From: Neisseriaceae bacterium
Lineage (GTDB): Bacteria > Pseudomonadota > Gammaproteobacteria > Burkholderiales > UBA11063
Assembly (NCBI GenBank): GCA_947470205.1
Contig: CANISK010000035.1
Location: forward strand, 1 to 10,305
DNA length: 10,305 bases
Direction: 5' to 3'
In this document: positions 6,663 to 10,305 of the stretch, piece by piece
How the letters are laid out: every line of letters begins with the position of its first letter
Numbering within the stretch: position 1 is the first letter of the stretch
Position numbers and translations under genes: made by a program
The notes under the pieces: generated by a model
Databases searched by the model: none
Told to the model about the DNA's origin: nothing
Seen by the model: the letters and a program-made list of their open reading frames with translations, nothing else

Positions 6663-7103
6663 TCAAAGACGATGAGTATATTTGATTGCATAACGCAAGG
6701 CACACTCATAGCCATAAACTCCAAGTCCAGATATTACACTAATTGCAATATCTGATAATAATGATGTGTGCCTAAATGGTTCACGAGTAAAAATATTACT
6801 AATATGAATCTCAATAAATGGTATTTTGCTTAGTATGAGAGCATCTCTTATTGCAACACTGGTGTGGGTATAACCTGCTGGGTTTATTAAAATAAAATCA
6901 ACATTTTTAACTACAGAATGTATTTTATCAATAATGTCACCTTCGTGGTTACTTTGAAAAAATTCTATATCACAGTTGTTATCAATCGCAATATTATTCA
7001 GTTTGCTGTTAATTTCTTCTAATGTTTGAGAACCATAATGGTGTACCTCTCGTGTACCTAACATATTTAAATTTGGACCATTTAAGATTAAAATTTTATG
7101 CAT
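6663..7103 (-). CDS. aroQ: 3-dehydroquinate dehydratase, type II
   Basis: This enzyme converts 3-dehydroquinate to 3-dehydroshikimate, the third step of the shikimate pathway. The 146 residues are standard for the small dodecameric type II class. It opens MHKILILNGPNLNMLGTRE. Tyr23 in HHYGSQTL is the expected catalytic tyrosine. FFQSNHEGDIIDKIH (48-62), INPAGYTHTSVAIRDAL (73-89) and EIHISNIFTREPFRHTS (98-114) supply the substrate-binding residues, with His100 the expected catalytic base. The ATG follows directly on the TAA of the DUF3579 gene (TAAATG), with no good Shine-Dalgarno, so re-initiation by coupling is likely. Placement upstream of accB-accC is common in beta- and gammaproteobacteria. 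Confidence 0.97.
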   Translation of the reverse strand: MHKILILNGPNLNMLGTREVHHYGSQTLEEINSKLNNIAIDNNCDIEFFQSNHEGDIIDKIHSVVKNVDFILINPAGYTHTSVAIRDALILSKIPFIEIHISNIFTREPFRHTSLLSDIAISVISGLGVYGYECALRYAIKYTHRL

Positions 7104-7442
7104 TTAATTATTTTCTACGGTATTATTTTCAATTTGTTGTTTAAATTTGGCACAATCAACAATTACAAGATGATTATCGGTTGCGAATTGTATGATAAAT
7201 TTAAATATTTTGGAACTTTTTTGTTCTAATGTTTTTTTAATTGCAACACAATTCATATTATTATACACCAATGGACGCAAATATGGCGAATATGACATCT
7301 TTTGATTTTCAAAATCTGCAAGCATACCACATAAACGATCCACCCAATCACTTGGACGGAATTTATCACCAGTTGTGGTTATGCCTTTAATGATAATTTC
7401 ATCAAGATAGCAAATTTCAATATTTGTGTCATTAGTGCTCAT
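7104..7442 (-). CDS. DUF3579-family protein
   Basis: This 112-residue protein matches the DUF3579 pattern known mainly from betaproteobacteria, whose function is not known to me. The core ITTTGDKFRPSDWVDRLCGML (21-41), MSYSPYLRPLVYNNMNCVAI (49-68) and the downstream helix IFKFIIQFATDNHLVIVDCAKF correspond to the family's kFRPSDWaeRLcg, ySPyvrPv and fArdNdLqvv blocks. It is soluble with no signal peptide, and the C-terminal tail (KQQIENNTVENN) is low complexity. It is the first gene of the leftward operon and abuts aroQ. The ATG at 7442 has no strong Shine-Dalgarno (GGAAC lies 14 bases upstream). A TATAAT very close upstream could give a short-leader transcript. Confidence 0.75.
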   Translation of the reverse strand: MSTNDTNIEICYLDEIIIKGITTTGDKFRPSDWVDRLCGMLADFENQKMSYSPYLRPLVYNNMNCVAIKKTLEQKSSKIFKFIIQFATDNHLVIVDCAKFKQQIENNTVENN

Positions 7443-7459
7443 ATGTTTAAAACTGTTCC

Positions 7460-7493
7460 ATTATATAATTAATTATGTTAATGGTATATTATA
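7460..7493 (-). promoter_or_regulatory. Candidate -10 boxes for the aroQ-acc operon
   Basis: Two perfect TATAAT hexamers occur on the minus strand at 7460-7465 and 7488-7493, upstream of the first gene of the leftward operon. Neither has a convincing TTGACA-like -35 at 16-18 bases. Such hexamers arise by chance in AT-rich DNA, so placement is the main support. Confidence 0.35.
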
Positions 7494-7650
7494 TCAGATT
7501 ATTGATATTGTGAGTTAACAACTAAAACACAACTTAATTAAATTTACTAAACAGGCTCTAAAAAGGTACATTAATAATTATAACACACCGCTCATAATTT
7601 CAAAAAATGAATGTTTCAACTTATTTGGTACGCATTTTATATATTTGATT

Positions 7651-7683
7651 GGGGTGTAATGGGTTTGAGCTGGGATTTTTGGG
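7651..7683 (+). other. Four phased G-runs, candidate G-quadruplex
   Basis: GGGG at 7651, GGG at 7661, GGG at 7672 and GGG at 7681 are separated by loops of 6, 8 and 6 bases. One loop slightly exceeds the usual seven-base limit for a canonical quadruplex. The spacing of nine to eleven bases also matches one helical turn. G-runs of this density are rare in the rest of this AT-rich window. Confidence 0.35.
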
Positions 7684-8016
7684 TTTTATTTTACAATTTG
7701 CGCAGTTGAAGAAATTTTATTCAATTTTTCTATACATTATCAGTTAAAGTATTAAATGATAGATTTTAGTGCTTGCTTTTGTAGTGCTACTGTTGAAAAT
7801 ATTTTGAACAAGCTCTAAGGTAAGTTAGGGTTTAAAATATGATAATTTTATACCTATCGCGATTGATGGCATTTTTCCACAAGGTGCAGCAATCTCAATC
7901 AGTGTACTAAATTAATGTATTCTATCTAACAATTTTTACAATAAGTGGGCTATAAAAAATAATTGCTACTATTATATTGAAGTACCATTGGGTTTAATTG
8001 TAGAATTCCATTCTCC

Positions 8017-8607
8017 ATGCAATATTACATAATATGCCAAATGGTAGTAATTATTTTTTATATCCTCCTAACTCCACGTAAAGTGCCCTATAAAGATATT
8101 TACCCAAACAAGAAAACCACACCAGAAGCAGGGATACTTTATAATTTGTATATAAACAAAAGTCAACAAAATAATAATTTATATAACAATGACCCCACGC
8201 AATACCATGAAGAGGAAAATGAGTTCAATCGCGGGTTATATAATCTGATACCACACACAGTAGGACAAAAAACAAAAATAACCCAACTATATAAGGATGT
8301 TATTAGGCAATTAAGAACTCCAAAAAAGACAATCAAACCAAATGAAACATTTATCCTGTATGATAATAATCATCAAAATGAGAAAATAGCATTATTTACA
8401 TTTTTAAGGAGTGTGGCTGGTAATATCAATGCAAATGAAGATAAATTAATACATTATATAGTAAATTTATTTCAAAATTACAAATTAGAGATACCCATAG
8501 CTGAATTTATTCAGGAAATTATTGTTGTGGCTGTTACTGGAAACTTTTCATCAGAAGCATTATTTTTGTATTATGCACATGTTTTTACCAATTGTGGTCA
8601 GTTTTAA
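8017..8607 (+). CDS. Unrecognised protein with N-terminal membrane segment
   Basis: I do not recognise this 196-residue protein. The N-terminus MQYYIICQMVVIIFYILLTP is hydrophobic and without positive charge at its start, followed by RKVPYK. This would suit an uncleaved signal anchor with the rest exported or cytoplasmic. The middle (about 45-80) is Asn/Gln/Tyr-rich (INKSQQNNNLYNNDP) and likely flexible. The C-terminal half looks alpha-helical (IALFTFLRSVAGNI, DKLIHYIVNLFQNYK, IAEFIQEIIVVAVTG). No metal or catalytic motif is evident. The ATG at 8017 has no Shine-Dalgarno, and an in-frame stop lies 30 bases upstream, so the first codon could instead be Met9. It converges on the 492-residue gene with a shared terminator. 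Lineage-specific secreted or membrane protein is inference. Confidence 0.55.
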   Translation: MQYYIICQMVVIIFYILLTPRKVPYKDIYPNKKTTPEAGILYNLYINKSQQNNNLYNNDPTQYHEEENEFNRGLYNLIPHTVGQKTKITQLYKDVIRQLRTPKKTIKPNETFILYDNNHQNEKIALFTFLRSVAGNINANEDKLIHYIVNLFQNYKLEIPIAEFIQEIIVVAVTGNFSSEALFLYYAHVFTNCGQF

Positions 8608-8653
8608 TAAAATGCCATCGCATCTTATTTTACAATTTATGGTTCTTGTATAA

Positions 8654-8671
8654 TAACACCATACGGTGTTA
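8654..8671. other. Short hairpin between convergent genes
   Basis: TAACACC and GGTGTTA form a perfect 7-bp stem with a 4-base ATAC loop. It lies 47 bases after the stop of the upstream + strand gene and is not followed by a T-tract. It is a possible accessory structure to the terminator just downstream. Confidence 0.4.
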
Positions 8672-8689
8672 CATGAAAGTTTTGCATGA

Positions 8690-8722
8690 TTTTTAACTCA
8701 CAATTTGAATGTGAGTTAAAAA
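8690..8722. terminator. Bidirectional rho-independent terminator
   Basis: A perfect 13-bp inverted repeat (TTTTTAACTCACA and TGTGAGTTAAAAA) has a 7-base loop. A-runs and T-runs form the outer part of the stem, so either strand reads as a hairpin ending in U residues. It lies between the stops of two convergent genes at 8607 and 8744, exactly where a shared terminator is expected. Confidence 0.8.
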
Positions 8723-8743
8723 TTTACACAGAAATCATTTGTA

Positions 8744-10222
8744 TTACCTTAATAGCATTGGTAACATAAAATGAATTAATGAAATGATTGCGAATAGAAT
8801 GATCATTTTACTATAAAAACTAACCACAAACAATGCATAGTTTTTTGTGGATTTATGGTGATTGTTGTTTATAATGTTATTACCGTAAGCGCATATTATG
8901 ACGGTTGGAACTTTTTTATGCGTTTGTCGGTTAAAGTCTATATCATTTGTATCGCCACAGTTACCATTTTTATTACATTGATTATTGCAATTTGTAATTT
9001 CAGATTTTCTGTAATTTATTAATTTTAATTTATCCACCAGCACAAGAATTTTTTGATCGATGCGATCGATAACCCATTTATAGTCCAAGGTTACAAATTT
9101 ATTATTGGCAACATTTTTACATACTGTCATAAAGTTTTTTGATGTTTTTGATGCGATAAAAGTTGTTGATTTTAGAATTTGTAAAATATTAACGACATTC
9201 AAATTACACATTAATGTTTTATTTGATTTAATTAATTTATATAATCCATTAAGTATTTTTTTGGGATGCTGATTATTGTTCAATAATTTTGCAATACTTT
9301 TTAAAAAATACACTTTAGTTGTAATGTCAATTTTGCCGTATGATTGTGCAATTAACTTTAAATATTTTGAATTAATTAACATTTTCCAATTAATATTTTT
9401 TTGATACTGCATGTTGGTAGTAATTTCATTATTAGTAAAACGTGTACTCCTAATTTTTGTGACCATAGTATTTAATTGTGCATGTTTTATGGACTGATTT
9501 ATCTCATGTTCATGATGATGATTATTTTTTATGTGCATAAATAATGAACTATGTTGATTATCATCACACAAAATATTGTGATATAAAATGTGTAGTAACG
9601 CTATTAATTTAGCTAAATTTAATGAATTATTGTCAATATTAAATTGTATTGTTTGCAATACAGCAAACATTTTGACAATGTCATCATAATTATTTTGTAG
9701 TGTTTGCAGGTTAATTGGATATTCATCTTTATTTGCTACGAATTCACCCAGGTATTCAATAGGTTTTTCCTTTATATTTAATACTTTTTCTATATCGTAT
9801 TGTTGATTTAATAATATCAAATATAATGATTGAACCATAAAAGTACAAAAATATTTATCTAATTGATTATAACTTATGAACCAAATTATTTTATGAAAAT
9901 TAATATATTTTAATAATTCTTGAAGATATTCCTTTGTTATTACTTGAGAATGCACATGGCATTCTTTTGTTTCTTGAATAATTGAAATGCCAAGTGCCAT
10001 GTGCGCAATAAATGATGCATTGCCTTCATTGTCATTCCAGCCCCCGATCGGGGTCGAGGGTAAACTGCGGCGGGAATCCATGTTCTCAAATGACTGAGTT
10101 ATTTCGTGCACGTTCCCAAGATATTTTATTGTATCTGAAAATTGATTGTGAAATTTACATTTTTGCATTGATAGTTCAGTAAGTAGATTTTTTTGTATGT
10201 TGAGTATGTGTGTAGCGTTCAT
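8744..10222 (-). CDS. Unrecognised 492-residue protein with C-terminal membrane anchor
   Basis: I do not recognise this protein. The ATG at 10222 is chosen because AAGGAG lies eight bases upstream. An in-frame ATG at 10279 would add 19 residues with no ribosome site. Most of the protein looks alpha-helical and rich in Asn, Lys, Ile and His. Features include a His cluster (NNHHHEHE, about 230-238), a Cys/Asn stretch (NCNNQCNKNGNCGD, about 414-427) and a C-terminal hydrophobic helix of about 22 residues (SKMIILFAIISLIHFMLPMLL) ending in Arg, which would tail-anchor it. Residues about 47-65 (including MDSRRSLPSTPIGGWND) are encoded by a dispersed palindromic repeat and are probably a later insertion. 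No catalytic motif is seen. Composition would suit a host-interaction or lineage-specific protein, but that is inference. Confidence 0.7.
   Translation of the reverse strand: MNATHILNIQKNLLTELSMQKCKFHNQFSDTIKYLGNVHEITQSFENMDSRRSLPSTPIGGWNDNEGNASFIAHMALGISIIQETKECHVHSQVITKEYLQELLKYINFHKIIWFISYNQLDKYFCTFMVQSLYLILLNQQYDIEKVLNIKEKPIEYLGEFVANKDEYPINLQTLQNNYDDIVKMFAVLQTIQFNIDNNSLNLAKLIALLHILYHNILCDDNQHSSLFMHIKNNHHHEHEINQSIKHAQLNTMVTKIRSTRFTNNEITTNMQYQKNINWKMLINSKYLKLIAQSYGKIDITTKVYFLKSIAKLLNNNQHPKKILNGLYKLIKSNKTLMCNLNVVNILQILKSTTFIASKTSKNFMTVCKNVANNKFVTLDYKWVIDRIDQKILVLVDKLKLINYRKSEITNCNNQCNKNGNCGDTNDIDFNRQTHKKVPTVIICAYGNNIINNNHHKSTKNYALFVVSFYSKMIILFAIISLIHFMLPMLLR
10030..10084 (+). repeat. Stand-alone U3 palindromic unit inside a coding sequence
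   Basis: The first 48 bases (10030-10077) match the U3 unit of the repeat at 6560-6607 at 44 positions, without gaps. It continues into CCATGTT, the same end as unit U2. It begins TGTCATTCC and ends GGGAATCCATG, so it is a complete unit without the outer arms. It lies wholly within the minus-strand 492-residue gene and is read through without a stop. Confidence 0.85.
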
Positions 10223-10230
10223 AAGTATCT

Positions 10231-10236
10231 CTCCTT
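10231..10236 (-). promoter_or_regulatory. Strong ribosome binding site deciding the start of the 492-residue gene
   Basis: AAGGAG followed by eight bases (AGATACTT with the flanking G) precedes the ATG at 10222. It is the best Shine-Dalgarno in the window and argues against the ATG at 10279. Confidence 0.8.
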
Positions 10237-10262
10237 GTATTCTAGAAATGAAAGTAGGTGAA

Positions 10263-10268
10263 ATTATA
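10263..10268 (-). promoter_or_regulatory. Candidate -10 box for the 492-residue gene
   Basis: TATAAT on the minus strand lies 40 bases before the ATG, giving a plausible leader of about 30 bases. No good -35 hexamer is seen at the right distance, so support is weak. Confidence 0.3.
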
Positions 10269-10305
10269 AACAAGAGCAATTGAATAGTATAATAAATATT
10301 TAATA

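Larger units (their letters stand above)
7443..8016. other. 574-bp gap without a convincing gene
   Basis: I see no tRNA, rRNA or recognised protein. The left edge carries candidate -10 boxes for the leftward operon. The middle has a G-rich patch at 7651-7683. AACARGCTCTAA occurs twice, near 7550 and near 7808, as a short direct repeat. Two short + strand reading stretches at about 7823-7910 and 7911-8031 in one frame, separated by a TAA, have protein-like composition and could be a decayed gene, but nothing in them is recognisable. The gap separates divergently transcribed neighbours and so should hold promoters for both. Confidence 0.6.

Noticed and set aside
7611..7709. Short Trp-rich hydrophobic reading frame of 32 codons
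   Set aside because: It has no Shine-Dalgarno, and its tryptophans come from the TGG triplets of the G-run patch rather than from visible selection for a peptide.
7839..7910. 23-codon peptide starting after an AGGG-like site
   Set aside because: It is too short, has only a weak ribosome site, and is in competition with another frame over the same bases.
7443..8016. tRNA or riboswitch in the long gap
   Set aside because: I found no T-loop GTTCRA with paired acceptor stem and no conserved riboswitch core.

Overview
The window is AT-rich bacterial DNA, roughly one third G+C by eye. It carries housekeeping genes in a proteobacterial arrangement. The order aroQ-accB-accC-prmA, the presence of a DUF3579-type protein, and a HemB without the cysteine zinc site all fit a beta- or gammaproteobacterium, with beta favoured. 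The low G+C, the unrecognised Asn/Ile/Lys-rich proteins and the dispersed palindromic repeats would suit a host-associated lineage, but that is inference and I do not name a genus.

Layout. Positions 1-2452 (+) hold a compact cluster: the 3' part of apt (adenine salvage), hemB (porphobilinogen synthase) and dusA (tRNA dihydrouridine synthase). Positions 2453-2863 are non-coding and contain a 145-bp nested inverted-repeat element. A small unrecognised acidic protein follows at 2864-3199 (+), tail to tail with the minus-strand block. That block, read leftward from 7442 to 3204, is DUF3579 gene, aroQ, a second copy of the repeat element, accB, accC, prmA and a DUF721/DciA-like gene. Several junctions are overlapping or abutting, so this looks like one operon joining the dehydroquinase step, the biotin carboxylase half of acetyl-CoA carboxylase, ribosomal protein L11 methylation and possibly a replicative-helicase loader. 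Positions 7443-8016 are a long gap with no convincing gene. It holds candidate -10 boxes and four evenly spaced G-runs. Two unrecognised membrane-associated proteins then converge (8017-8607 + and 8744-10222 -) on a strong bidirectional terminator hairpin.

The most interesting structure is the repeat family. Two intergenic copies share outer arms (AATGCGAATTAAGAGC type) and an inner inverted terminus TGTCATTCCC. Between these sit swappable palindromic units of the form TGTCATTCC-variable-GGAATCC. One unit (U2) is identical in both copies, the partner unit differs, and the partner of the second copy (U3) occurs a third time alone inside the 492-residue gene, where it is translated in frame. 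This looks like a modular mobile-repeat system with a coding-sequence insertion comparable to Rickettsia palindromic elements.
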